This document shows positions 52,390 to 60,054 of a stretch of DNA of 64,000 bases, one piece after another. Position 1 is the stretch's first letter. Each line of letters starts with the position of its first letter. The position numbers were made by a program, and so were the translations under genes. This DNA is from Neisseriaceae bacterium. Lineage in GTDB: Bacteria > Pseudomonadota > Gammaproteobacteria > Burkholderiales > Neisseriaceae. The notes beneath the pieces are model-generated. The model was not told the DNA's origin and did no database searches. It worked only from the letters and a program-made list of their open reading frames with translations. The stretch is from contig JAFTFY010000030.1 of the NCBI GenBank assembly GCA_017458185.1, positions 1 through 64,000 of the forward strand. The letters are read 5' to 3'.

Positions 52390-52430
52390 TAGCGTCTTTC
52401 AGGCTGCCTGAAAAATATAACGGATTGAAT

Positions 52431-52934
52431 ATGAACGATTTTTTTACACTTTTTCACCTACCGCAAGATTATGCGATTGATTTAGACGCGTTAGAAAACG
52501 CCTATCGTGTTTTGGCAGCAGTCTATCACCCTGACCGTGCGGCAGGGCAGTCGGCATTTCATCAAAAAGAAAATATGATGATGACCGCAACAATCAATCA
52601 GGCGTACGGCGTGTTGCGTAATGATATTGAGCGAGCGGTGCATTTGTTGGCGTTACACGGTATTGATGCCAACGCACACGAACACAACATTGCCGACCCT
52701 GAATTTTTAATGCAACAGTTGCAGTGGCGAGAAGATTTAGACAACGCCCAAACACTTGACGAAGCGAATAAATTAAATCAACAAATTCAACAAGTTAAAT
52801 GCAAAACGCAACAACAACTTGTTGCGGAATTTCACAAACAAAATTATCCAAACGCCACACAAACCTTACAACGCTTGCGATTTGTGCATAAATTATTGAC
52901 GGCGATTGATGAAAAAAGGGAACAAATGGCGTGA
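52431..52934 (+). CDS. hscB: Fe-S protein co-chaperone HscB
   Basis: 167 aa from the ATG at 52431; the longer frame begins inside the Correia element and DUS. J-domain at residues 1-75 with H-P-D at 33-35 (Y-H-P-D-R), and a C-terminal scaffold-binding domain (85-165). It delivers IscU to HscA. hscA and fdx are not next to it. Confidence 0.88.
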   Translation: MNDFFTLFHLPQDYAIDLDALENAYRVLAAVYHPDRAAGQSAFHQKENMMMTATINQAYGVLRNDIERAVHLLALHGIDANAHEHNIADPEFLMQQLQWREDLDNAQTLDEANKLNQQIQQVKCKTQQQLVAEFHKQNYPNATQTLQRLRFVHKLLTAIDEKREQMA

Positions 52935-52962
52935 TTATTGGCTTTCAGGCAGCCTGAACGCC

Positions 52963-54015
52963 TTATTCATACACACTCAATGCACGGCGAACGCCGTCTC
53001 CGATCATCACTAATAACAACAGCATGATTGTCAGCACCAAAAAAGTGGGCAGAACAATCCACCATGCGTCCAAATTGTCTTTGCCTTGTGCTAACAAATT
53101 GCCCAAGCCTGCTTGATCACCTGGCACGCCCAAGCCCAAAAAGTCTAAACTGGTCAGAGCCAAAACCGCACCTGATATGCGAAACGGCAAAAACGCCAAC
53201 ACTGGCGTTAAACTGTTGGGCAGAATATGCCGCCACATTAAGCGGCTATTGCTTGCCCCCATACTTTTGGCAGCCAGCACAAAATCCATTTGACGATTTT
53301 TCAAAAACTCCGCACGCACATAATCCGACAAGCCTAACCACGAAAAAGCAGTCAGCAGCAGCAATAATAAAATCAAACTCGGCTCAAAAAAAGACGCAAA
53401 AATAATTAGTAAATAAAGTTCAGGCAGCCCACCCCAAATTTCAAAAATGCGTTGTAAAATCAAGTCGGTTTTGCCGCCAAAAAAACCCTGCACGGCACCA
53501 AAAAATATGCCCAAAGCAGTTGCCAAAACCGTCAGCACCAAAGCAAATAATACCGAATTACGAAAACCATACACCAAGCGTGCCACCATATCGCGACCAA
53601 TATCGTCTGTGCCAAGCCAGTGGCGAGCAGACGGAGCGGCAGGATTCGGCTCGGTGTCAAATTCATTCAGCGTTTTGTCGTCATACGGATTGGGCAAATA
53701 CCACGCAAAATTGCCGTTTTGCGTAATATTGTGGCGAATGGTGGGGTCTAAATAATCCGCAGGCGTATCAAAATCACCACCGAATTGTGTTTCATAATAG
53801 TTTGAAAATAAAGGAAAATAATAACTTCCCTGATAACGCACCACAAGCGGCTTATCATTACACCAAACAGGAGCAAGAATAGAAATAATAAATAAAATCA
53901 AAAAGATACGCAATGCCCACAGTGCGGATTTTTGTTGTTTGAATGAACGCACAAATCGTTGCCACCACGAATAATGCGTAGTTTCAGGCTGCCTGATTGT
54001 GTTTGGTGCGTGCAT
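52963..54015 (-). CDS. yejE: ABC transporter permease, YejE-like
   Basis: 350 aa. An N-terminal membrane segment (residues 33-50), a periplasmic loop to about 140, then five membrane segments with the permease motif E-A-x-x-x-G-A in S-M-G-A-S-N near 260. Closest by pattern is YejE of the YejABEF peptide (microcin C) importer. yejA, yejB and yejF are not beside it. A DUS encodes part of I-R-Q-P-E-T at the N-terminus. Confidence 0.87.
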   Translation of the reverse strand: MHAPNTIRQPETTHYSWWQRFVRSFKQQKSALWALRIFLILFIISILAPVWCNDKPLVVRYQGSYYFPLFSNYYETQFGGDFDTPADYLDPTIRHNITQNGNFAWYLPNPYDDKTLNEFDTEPNPAAPSARHWLGTDDIGRDMVARLVYGFRNSVLFALVLTVLATALGIFFGAVQGFFGGKTDLILQRIFEIWGGLPELYLLIIFASFFEPSLILLLLLLTAFSWLGLSDYVRAEFLKNRQMDFVLAAKSMGASNSRLMWRHILPNSLTPVLAFLPFRISGAVLALTSLDFLGLGVPGDQAGLGNLLAQGKDNLDAWWIVLPTFLVLTIMLLLLVMIGDGVRRALSVYE

Positions 54016-54127
54016 ATTTTGAAAAAGTGTTGTATTAAAGGCGTTATTGTAACGAATAATTGTCGCACCTGCCTGATTGCGTGCTATTTTTTGCTAAAAT
54101 AACGCTTTTTGCACAAGGACATGAACA

Positions 54128-55096
54128 ATGAGCATTTACCACTGCCCCCATTGCGGTTTGCTGGCTGAAAGTGCTGCCGAACCTGCAAGCACCTCCTTAT
54201 GTGCCAACTGCAAACAAGAAGTCGTCATTCAAGACACCATTTTATTTGTACAATCTGTTATGAGTAAATATTCAGAATTATCAAATAAAATCAAATTATT
54301 ACAAGAAAACTTTATTCCCCTTGATACCGCCAACACGCAAATTCAGGTAGCCTTAAACAGCAGTGATTTATTTGCTAATCCCAAACAACACGATAAAATA
54401 AAACATTATTTAAATCGCAAAAATTTAACCGTATCGTTTAATTATGCGGCGGTGGATATGTCAGGTTATTTTGATGAAGCCGCAGAGTTAATTGGCGATA
54501 ATTTCCCATTATTAGAAAAATATTTAAAACAAATGCGTTATTTATATGCCAATAATAAAATCGGTTTAATGATTGATTGCGTGAATTTACCGCAACAAGA
54601 AAATCAGAAATTACAAAATATTTTCAAAAAACTATTTTCTTATACCATACTATCTAAATACAATTATCAAGCTTCTGAAAAGAAAATACGCATTTCATTA
54701 AATACCACTAACAGCGTTAAAAAATTTCTGACAGGGGGTTGGTTAGAATGGTTTGCCACCATTAAATTGATTAAAGAAGCCCACGCAAAAGAAAAAACCT
54801 TTTCCATTGCTCGTTCCGTTATCGTGCAACACGAAAATGGCGATAAAAACGAATTTGATGTGGTTTTTATGATAGACCACAAAACACCTTTATTTATTGA
54901 ATGTAAATCAGGAGAATTTCGGCAAGATTTAGATAAATTTATTAGAATTTGCAAAAAAATCAATATACCTACAAAAAACTGGATAGTATTAGCTAGCGAA
55001 ATTGATAAACAACAAGCAGACGCATTTGAAAAAATGTATCCCGTGCGTTTTTGCGATTTAACTCATTTTTTAGAAAAAGTCAAACCCTTAATTTAA
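54128..55096 (+). CDS. Zinc-ribbon protein with DUF1887-like nuclease domain
   Basis: 322 aa. A rubredoxin-like zinc ribbon at the N-terminus (C6, C9, C25, C28). A middle region of about 150 residues has no clear match. The C-terminal 120 residues show G-G-W-L-E-W-F at 203-209, N-E-F-D244 and F-I-E258-C-K260, the layout of the PD-(D/E)XK domain of DUF1887/Card1/Can2 nucleases. No CARF domain or CRISPR is near. It is followed after 13 bases by a cold-shock/membrane gene. A nucleic acid-directed role is inferred. Confidence 0.7.
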   Translation: MSIYHCPHCGLLAESAAEPASTSLCANCKQEVVIQDTILFVQSVMSKYSELSNKIKLLQENFIPLDTANTQIQVALNSSDLFANPKQHDKIKHYLNRKNLTVSFNYAAVDMSGYFDEAAELIGDNFPLLEKYLKQMRYLYANNKIGLMIDCVNLPQQENQKLQNIFKKLFSYTILSKYNYQASEKKIRISLNTTNSVKKFLTGGWLEWFATIKLIKEAHAKEKTFSIARSVIVQHENGDKNEFDVVFMIDHKTPLFIECKSGEFRQDLDKFIRICKKINIPTKNWIVLASEIDKQQADAFEKMYPVRFCDLTHFLEKVKPLI

Positions 55097-55109
55097 GGAA
55101 TAATGAAAA

Positions 55110-55643
55110 ATGCAAGGAAAAATTGTCCGCTGGATAGAAGATAGAGCCTTTGGTTTTATTCAAGAACCCACCACAGGCGTGGAAATATTTGCCCATATTT
55201 CTGTTTTTGAAATACAAAACCCACCACCCAAAGTGGGCGAAATGGTTTCTTTTGAAACCCAATTCAATGACGAAAAAGGCAGAACCGAAGCAGCAAATGT
55301 GGTTTATTTAAATCGATCGCCCTTAAAAGTGGTAAAAAATTCAGGCACAAAAAGAAATTCAGTTTATGCCAATGATGAGCAAGTTGAATTAAAAATTATG
55401 CCCCTGCAAAATTATCGCAACGATGAAGAAGAAGAAATCAAACCTTATCGCGATTATCGTGGCTTAATTCGTAAAATAGTTATTATCATTCTTTTAGCCA
55501 TTGCCGCTTTTTTTATTTATCAAAATCGGCAACAAATTAAAAAAATAGATTTACCCGAAAAACCACAAATAATGAACAAAACACTCAAATCCTGCGATGA
55601 AAAAGACCATTGTTATAGCGATAAAAAATGGCGGTTAGAATAA
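55110..55643 (+). CDS. Cold-shock-domain protein with membrane anchor
   Basis: 177 aa. An N-terminal cold-shock domain (1-70) with RNP1-like A-F-G-F-I at 13-17 and RNP2-like I-F-A-H-I at 26-30. Then a charged linker, one membrane segment (about 120-140) and a C-terminal tail with C-D-E-K-D-H-C. This is the layout of CSD-DUF1294-like proteins, but with a single TM and no DUF1294. It follows the nuclease gene after 13 bases and is probably cotranscribed. Confidence 0.78.
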   Translation: MQGKIVRWIEDRAFGFIQEPTTGVEIFAHISVFEIQNPPPKVGEMVSFETQFNDEKGRTEAANVVYLNRSPLKVVKNSGTKRNSVYANDEQVELKIMPLQNYRNDEEEEIKPYRDYRGLIRKIVIIILLAIAAFFIYQNRQQIKKIDLPEKPQIMNKTLKSCDEKDHCYSDKKWRLE

Positions 55644-55696
55644 TTTTCAGGCTGCCTGAAAAACTTTCGGAAACTTACAAAAATTAACAACCGAGT

Positions 55697-55946
55697 GTCA
55701 TTGCGAGATTTTTCCGCAGGAAACAGTGTTCAACGAGCGTTAGCGAAGTTAAAAATCGTGGTAATTCAGTTTTGCCGCAGACAAAACACAACGCTACTCA
55801 GCGTTGCAATTACCTTGCAAGCAGCCATTCAAGTTTTCTAATTTTCATAAGAAACAGTGTGTTACAACGCCTTATGGCGTTGATGAAAAATCTTCGATTT
55901 TTCATTGGATTGCCACGATTTGACTACGTCAAATCTCGCAATGACA
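55697..55946. repeat. TTGCGAG hairpin elements, inverted pair with three hairpin modules
   Basis: Left: GTGTCATTGCGAG, degraded hp1, ATCGTGGTAATTCAG, hp2 GTTTTG-ccgcaga-CAAAAC, hp3 CAACGC-tactca-GCGTTG. Right: hp3 CAACGCC-ttat-GGCGTTG, hp2 TGAAAAATC-ttc-GATTTTTCA, GGATTGCCACG, hp1 ATTTGAC-tac-GTCAAAT, CTCGCAATGACAC. Conserved linkers, fully different stems. The rest of 55644-56139 holds a Correia-like element. Confidence 0.8.
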
Positions 55947-56015
55947 CACAGTTTTTTGTCAGGTTATCTGAAATTTGAATTTTTGTCAGCCCCTTTCTCT
56001 TCCAAACATTTTGCG

Positions 56016-56121
56016 ATAGTCGTTTCAGTTCAAAATATACCAAGACAGCGAAGCCGCAGACAGTATCAATAATACGGCAAGGCGAGCCAACGCAGGTAGA
56101 TTTTGAAATGGAACGACTATA
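56016..56121. mobile_element. Correia-like repeat (short MITE), copy 3
   Basis: Ends ATAGTCGTTTCAGTTC and GAAATGGAACGACTATA enclose about 106 bp. The core GCGAAGCCGCAGACAGTATC...AATACGGCAAGGCGAG is nearly the neisserial Correia consensus. The right end creates TATATAAT just before tsaE and could supply a -10 box. Confidence 0.87.
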
Positions 56122-56163
56122 TAATCGCCATTCTTCATTTTGGTTTCAGTTTTTCTTCATACA

Positions 56164-56652
56164 ATGAGCCCTATTTTTCTGCCCAATGAACAAGCCACGC
56201 TTGATTTTGCGAATATGTTTTCAGGCTGCCTGAAAAAGTTTAGGCTGCCTGAAAATGGTTTGACAATTTATTTAGACGGTGATTTAGGGGCAGGCAAAAC
56301 CACATTTGTGCGTGGTGTTTTGCGGGGTTTGGGGTTTTTGGGGAATGTGAAAAGTCCCACTTATTCTTTATTGGAAGAATATTATCTGCCCTGCGATTTA
56401 ACCGTGCAACATTTTGATTTATATCGTTTTTCAAACCCAGAAGAATGGACTGACGCAGGGTTTGATGATTTGGACACACACGCCATTCGCCTAATTGAAT
56501 GGGCAGACAAGGGGGGCGATTTTGTGCCGCCTGCGGATATGGACATTAGATTTACGGTGCAAAATACAGGCAGAATGGTTACAATCAACGCTTTAAGCAA
56601 TTTGGGTAAGGATTTATTTTCACAATGGCACATATCTCTCGGCGAAAATTGA
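56164..56652 (+). CDS. tsaE: tRNA threonylcarbamoyladenosine synthesis ATPase TsaE
   Basis: 162 aa from the ATG at 56164. Walker A G-D-L-G-A-G-K-T-T at 39-47, then K-S-P-T-Y-S-L near 65 and the H-F-D-L-Y-R motif near 85. Two overlapping DUS encode the N-terminal stretch S-G-C-L-K-K-F-R-L-P-E-N, which lengthens the protein by about ten residues compared with relatives. It forms t6A37 with TsaB/TsaC/TsaD. The following gene starts inside its last codons. Confidence 0.92.
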   Translation: MSPIFLPNEQATLDFANMFSGCLKKFRLPENGLTIYLDGDLGAGKTTFVRGVLRGLGFLGNVKSPTYSLLEEYYLPCDLTVQHFDLYRFSNPEEWTDAGFDDLDTHAIRLIEWADKGGDFVPPADMDIRFTVQNTGRMVTINALSNLGKDLFSQWHISLGEN

Positions 56653-57947
56653 TGACTTCTGCGGCAGGTACGCTTCTGCTGTCGCTTGTGCCTGTGTCTG
56701 CACATTCGGCAGAACAGGCGAAATTTGTTGCCGTGCGTTATTGGCCTGCCAACGCTTATACACGCATTACTTTGGAATCGTCCTTGCCCGTGCAACACGC
56801 TTTTTCATTAGAACAAAATCCGCAACGCGTTGTTTTGGATATAAAAAATGTGAAATTGCAAGGTGTTTTGGAGTCGCTGCCTGCCAAAGTGTTAAACCGC
56901 GACCCTTATGTGAAAAAAATTCGTGTGGCACAGCATAATGCTGCTACGGTTCGCATTGTCTTGGATTTGAAAACCGCCGTTGAACCGCAAATTTTCACGC
57001 TCGCCCCTGTGGCAAATTTTAAAAATCGCTTGGTGGTGGATTTGTATCCTGCGTCTGTGGCAAACGAAGAAGACCCGCTCATGGCTTTATTGCAAGATTA
57101 TCGGCGGGGCGATATTAGCACGGACGGCACTAATGCTCATCAAACCGCACAATCAGACGATATTTTGGGCGATAAAATCAAAGATATTTTGGCACAGGAT
57201 AATCAAAAAAATTCGCCCAAACAAAAGGGTATCAATCATTATCAACGCAAAAAACGCCGCATTATTGTGGTGTTAGACCCAGGACACGGCGGCGAAGACC
57301 CAGGCGCGGTGGGGGCAACAGGCTTAACCGAAAAAAGCGTGGTGTTATCGATTGCCCGCGAAACCCGCAAATTATTAGAAGCCAAAGGCTATAAAGTTTA
57401 TATGACCCGTAACGAAGATGTGTTTATTCCCCTGCGAGTGCGTGTTGCCAAAGCACGGTCGGTGAAAGCGGATATTTTTGTCTCCATACACGCAGACGCG
57501 TCTCCCAAAACAACCGCACGCGGCACGGGCGTGTTTGCGTTAAGCCAAAAAGGAGCAACCAGCGAAGCCGCTCGTTATTTAGCCAACACACAAAACGCCG
57601 CCGACAGCATTGGTGGTGTGGTTGAAAAAGTAGGCAATAAAATGGTGGATAACACGCTGTTTGACTTAACCCAAACCGCCACCATTAACGATAGCCTTAA
57701 ATTAGGTAAAATTGTGTTAAATTTATTAAGTAAAATCAATAAATTACATCAAGGAAAAGTAGAACAAGCCGCATTTGCCGTGTTAAAAGCCCCCGATATT
57801 CCGTCTATTTTGGTGGAAACGGCATTTATTTCTAATCCGATTGAAGAGCAAAAATTAGCAGGACAAAAATTCCGCACACAATGTGCCCGTGCAATTACCG
57901 AAGGCATTGATACTTATTTTAGACAAGGTGCGGCGTTAAGGGCGTGA
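56625..57947 (+). CDS. amiC: N-acetylmuramoyl-L-alanine amidase AmiC
   Basis: 440 aa. A twin-arginine signal (S-R-R-K-L-M then a hydrophobic stretch to about residue 28) sends the folded enzyme to the periplasm. An AMIN domain lies at about 33-150, and a zinc amidase domain (Amidase_3) at 213-435 with L-D-P-G-H-G-G-E-D-P-G, S-I-H-A-D-A and I-L-V-E-T-A-F-I-S-N. It cleaves peptidoglycan septal stems during division. It overlaps tsaE by 28 bases. Confidence 0.94.
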   Translation: MAHISRRKLMTSAAGTLLLSLVPVSAHSAEQAKFVAVRYWPANAYTRITLESSLPVQHAFSLEQNPQRVVLDIKNVKLQGVLESLPAKVLNRDPYVKKIRVAQHNAATVRIVLDLKTAVEPQIFTLAPVANFKNRLVVDLYPASVANEEDPLMALLQDYRRGDISTDGTNAHQTAQSDDILGDKIKDILAQDNQKNSPKQKGINHYQRKKRRIIVVLDPGHGGEDPGAVGATGLTEKSVVLSIARETRKLLEAKGYKVYMTRNEDVFIPLRVRVAKARSVKADIFVSIHADASPKTTARGTGVFALSQKGATSEAARYLANTQNAADSIGGVVEKVGNKMVDNTLFDLTQTATINDSLKLGKIVLNLLSKINKLHQGKVEQAAFAVLKAPDIPSILVETAFISNPIEEQKLAGQKFRTQCARAITEGIDTYFRQGAALRA

Positions 57948-57950
57948 AAT

Positions 57951-58041
57951 CAGTGAGCAGTGAGCAGTTAGGTAGTGAGCAGTTGTTTCGTTTTGCCTTG
58001 CGGCAAAACGGATTATGTTTAGATAACGCTTCGATTATTCT
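57951..58041. repeat. Composite repeat, reverse orientation
   Basis: CAGTGAGCAGTGAGCAGTTA, further GAGCAGT heptamers, GTTTTGCC-ttgc-GGCAAAAC, then TTTAGATAACGCTTCGATTA, then a DUS. A second short CGAAGCGTTATAG copy follows at 58062. First part of the 703-bp gene-free stretch 57948-58650. Confidence 0.78.
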
Positions 58042-58106
58042 TTCAGGCTGCCTGAAAGAATAATCGAAGCGTTATAGTCAAACAACTTCAAAATGTTAAA
58101 AAACTG

Positions 58107-58330
58107 TGTCATTGCGAGCCGTGATGAAATCACGGCGTGGCAATCCAATGAATTGCATAGCAATTCATCAACGCTGATAAGCGTTGTAACGGTCGTATCT
58201 GTTATCATTTCAGGCAACCTGAATTATTTATGAACCTTGTCGTTACAACGCCTTACGGCGTTGGTAAAAAATCTGCGATTTTTTTACTGGATTACCACGC
58301 CAAGCCTTTCGGCTTGGCTCGTAATGACAC
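58107..58330. repeat. Full TTGCGAG modular element, inverted pair with three hairpins each
   Basis: Left: GTCATTGCGAG, hp1 GCCGTG-atgaaat-CACGGC, GTGGCAATCCAA, hp2 TGAATTGC-ata-GCAATTCA, hp3 CAACGC-tgataa-GCGTTG. Right, inverted: hp3 CAACGCC-ttac-GGCGTTG, hp2 TAAAAAATC-tgc-GATTTTTTA, GGATTACCACG, hp1 CCAAGCC-tttc-GGCTTGG, CTCGTAATGACAC. A DUS lies between the halves. Best-preserved member of the family. Confidence 0.85.
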
Positions 58331-58407
58331 ACAGGATTAAATTTAAATTGCAGAATATTTATGCACAGTGCATTATTTTTATTTTTTGTATTTTGAAGTT
58401 GTCTGAC

Positions 58408-58480
58408 TATATCTTAAAACAAAACTGTCAAACCGCAGGTTTGACATAAAATCTAATTGCTCATTTCTCATTACTCATTG
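58408..58480. repeat. Composite repeat, forward orientation
   Basis: TATATCTTAAAA, hairpin GTCAAACC-gca-GGTTTGAC, then TAATTGCTCATTTCTCATTACTCATTG heptamers. Same variable hairpin as 36166. Confidence 0.65.
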
Positions 58481-58532
58481 ACTAAAACTGTTGCAAAAAT
58501 GGTCTTTTTCCTTTTTAATCTATATCAATACT

Positions 58533-58561
58533 TTGACATTTCTCAAAAATGCCCCCATAAT
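58533..58561 (+). promoter_or_regulatory. Strong sigma-70-type promoter of the Ala-rich lipoprotein gene
   Basis: TTGACA, 17 bases, CATAAT; the -35 box is perfect. About 90 bases of leader precede the start codon, which has AGGA upstream. Confidence 0.75.
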
Positions 58562-58650
58562 GCGTAGGCGAATGTTACCTGAAAACGGTAACTCATTTTT
58601 TGGCATACCGCCAAAACAACACTTGTTTAAATTAGTTTAGGAAGAAACGA

Positions 58651-59142
58651 ATGAAAAAAACCGCTCTCGCTTCTTTGTTAGTATTGGCGTTAGCCGCCTG
58701 CTCACAAAGCGAACAAGTCTCTCAACCCGCTCCTACTGAAAACACTGCTGTGGAAGTGATTGAAAACGCTGCTCCTGCGGTAGAAAACGCTGCCCAAGCA
58801 ACTGGTGAAGCCGTACAAGACGCAGCACAAGCCACAGGCGAAGCCGTGCAAAACGCAGCCCAAACCGCTGGCGAAGCCGTACAAGATACAGCCGCTAATG
58901 TGGTTGAAGCAGGTAAAGAAGTGGCTACTGATATTGCCCAAGCCGCTGGCGAAGTGGCACAAAATGCGGCTGACGCAACTGCCAATACTGCAAATGCGGT
59001 AACAGAAGCCGCTGGCAACGCCGCAGAAGCCGTTAAAGAAACCGCAACAGACGCGGCAAATGCTGCCGCTGACGCTTTGGCACCTGGTTTGCCAAACGAA
59101 CCAGCACCAGCAGAACCTGTGGCTCCTGCTCCTGCACAATAA
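58651..59142 (+). CDS. Ala-rich lipoprotein with 11-residue repeats
   Basis: 163 aa. Signal peptide II with lipobox L-A-A-C17. The mature protein is almost all Ala, Glu, Thr, Asn and Val, with tandem 11-residue repeats A-A-Q-A-T-G-E-A-V-Q-D/N between about 48 and 85 and looser copies to 140: a pattern of amphipathic helices as in LEA-like and apolipoprotein-like proteins. The tail is Pro/Ala-rich. A strong promoter and terminator suggest high expression at the envelope. The minus-strand frames opposite it are shadows of its Ala codons. Confidence 0.85.
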   Translation: MKKTALASLLVLALAACSQSEQVSQPAPTENTAVEVIENAAPAVENAAQATGEAVQDAAQATGEAVQNAAQTAGEAVQDTAANVVEAGKEVATDIAQAAGEVAQNAADATANTANAVTEAAGNAAEAVKETATDAANAAADALAPGLPNEPAPAEPVAPAPAQ

Positions 59143-59160
59143 TGTGCGATTAACTTATCA

Positions 59161-59190
59161 AAAATGCCCTGTTTTTCAGGGCATTTTTTG
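59161..59190 (+). terminator. Rho-independent terminator of the Ala-rich lipoprotein gene
   Basis: AAAATGCCCTG-ttttt-CAGGGCATTTT followed by TT; a DUS follows. Confidence 0.85.
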
Positions 59191-59281
59191 TAGCAAACAG
59201 TTTTCAGGCTGCCTGAAACGCTTTGTTTATTAAAATAATATGCTACAATAGCCCACAAATTTATTTGGAGAGTGTTATCAA

Positions 59282-59329
59282 ATGTATTTTAATCACAACC
59301 TGCAACTACCCTACTCTGTTCAACCATGA
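59282..59329 (+). CDS. 15-codon leader ORF coupled to the RDD gene
   Basis: ATG at 59282 opens M-Y-F-N-H-N-L-Q-L-P-Y-S-V-Q-P and stops at TGA overlapping the RDD start (ATGA). A GGAG lies 12 bases upstream, whereas the RDD gene itself has no ribosome site. Translation of the leader could deliver ribosomes to the RDD start. Too short to be sure. Confidence 0.45.
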   Translation: MYFNHNLQLPYSVQP

Positions 59330-60051
59330 AAAACGCTGAACGCTTTACCGACACCATTTCTGCTGTGATTTCCCCCGAAGCGGTGGAAATTGAACTGCGT
59401 CCAGCAGGTTTATGGGTTCGCTCGCGGGCGTTTTTATTGGATTTGGTGATTCGTGTCGGTTTGGCTGTTGCGGTATTTTTTTTATTATTATGGACATTGC
59501 CGCTTGCCAAAGGTTTTTCCGTAGGTCTTTATTTTATTGTGATTTTTTTGATTTATTGGCTGTATCCTGTGTTGTTTGAAGTATTTTGGCATGGTCAAAC
59601 GCCTGCCAAACGAATGTTTGGTTTGCGTGTGGTGCAAGACAATGGCACGCCTGTTTCCTTTACGCAGTCTTTAATTCGCAATTTAATGCGAACCGCCGAT
59701 ATGTTGCCTTATGCTTATGGTTTGGGCATGAGTGTCATGTTATTGCACCCGCAATTTAAACGATTGGGCGATATTCTTTCAGGCAGCCTTGTGATTTATA
59801 CTGATGAACCGAAGATAAAAATCAATAAACAAGTTTTTGTTGGCGTTAAGGCAATTCGTCCGCCGATTGCATTAACGCGTGATGAACGCTTGTCTTTGAT
59901 TTTATTTATGGAACGCCTACCGCATTTATCGGTTGCACGACAACAGGAATTAGCCGATGAATTATTGCGAAATAGCGATATTCCTGCCAATGAAAGCATT
60001 GAAACATTAAAATCTTGGGCGAAGTTTTTAATCAGCGATAGGCGAAATTAA
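59326..60051 (+). CDS. RDD-family membrane protein
   Basis: 241 aa. The RDD domain occupies residues about 20-150 with R-A-F-L-L-D at 35-40, two or three membrane segments (38-62, 66-85, 118-140) and the F-W-H-G-Q-T-P-A-K-R-M-F-G-L-R-V motif near 85-100. The C-terminal 90 residues are soluble. First full gene of the RDD-SpoIIM-DUF4129-DUF4350-MoxR operon (three bases to the next gene). Role unknown. Confidence 0.88.
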   Translation: MKNAERFTDTISAVISPEAVEIELRPAGLWVRSRAFLLDLVIRVGLAVAVFFLLLWTLPLAKGFSVGLYFIVIFLIYWLYPVLFEVFWHGQTPAKRMFGLRVVQDNGTPVSFTQSLIRNLMRTADMLPYAYGLGMSVMLLHPQFKRLGDILSGSLVIYTDEPKIKINKQVFVGVKAIRPPIALTRDERLSLILFMERLPHLSVARQQELADELLRNSDIPANESIETLKSWAKFLISDRRN

Positions 60052-60054
60052 AAA

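Noticed and set aside
58702..59258. Long open frames on the minus strand opposite the Ala-rich lipoprotein gene
   Set aside because: They arise because Ala/Glu/Gln codons give few stops on the other strand; no ribosome site, and the plus-strand gene has signal peptide, promoter and terminator.
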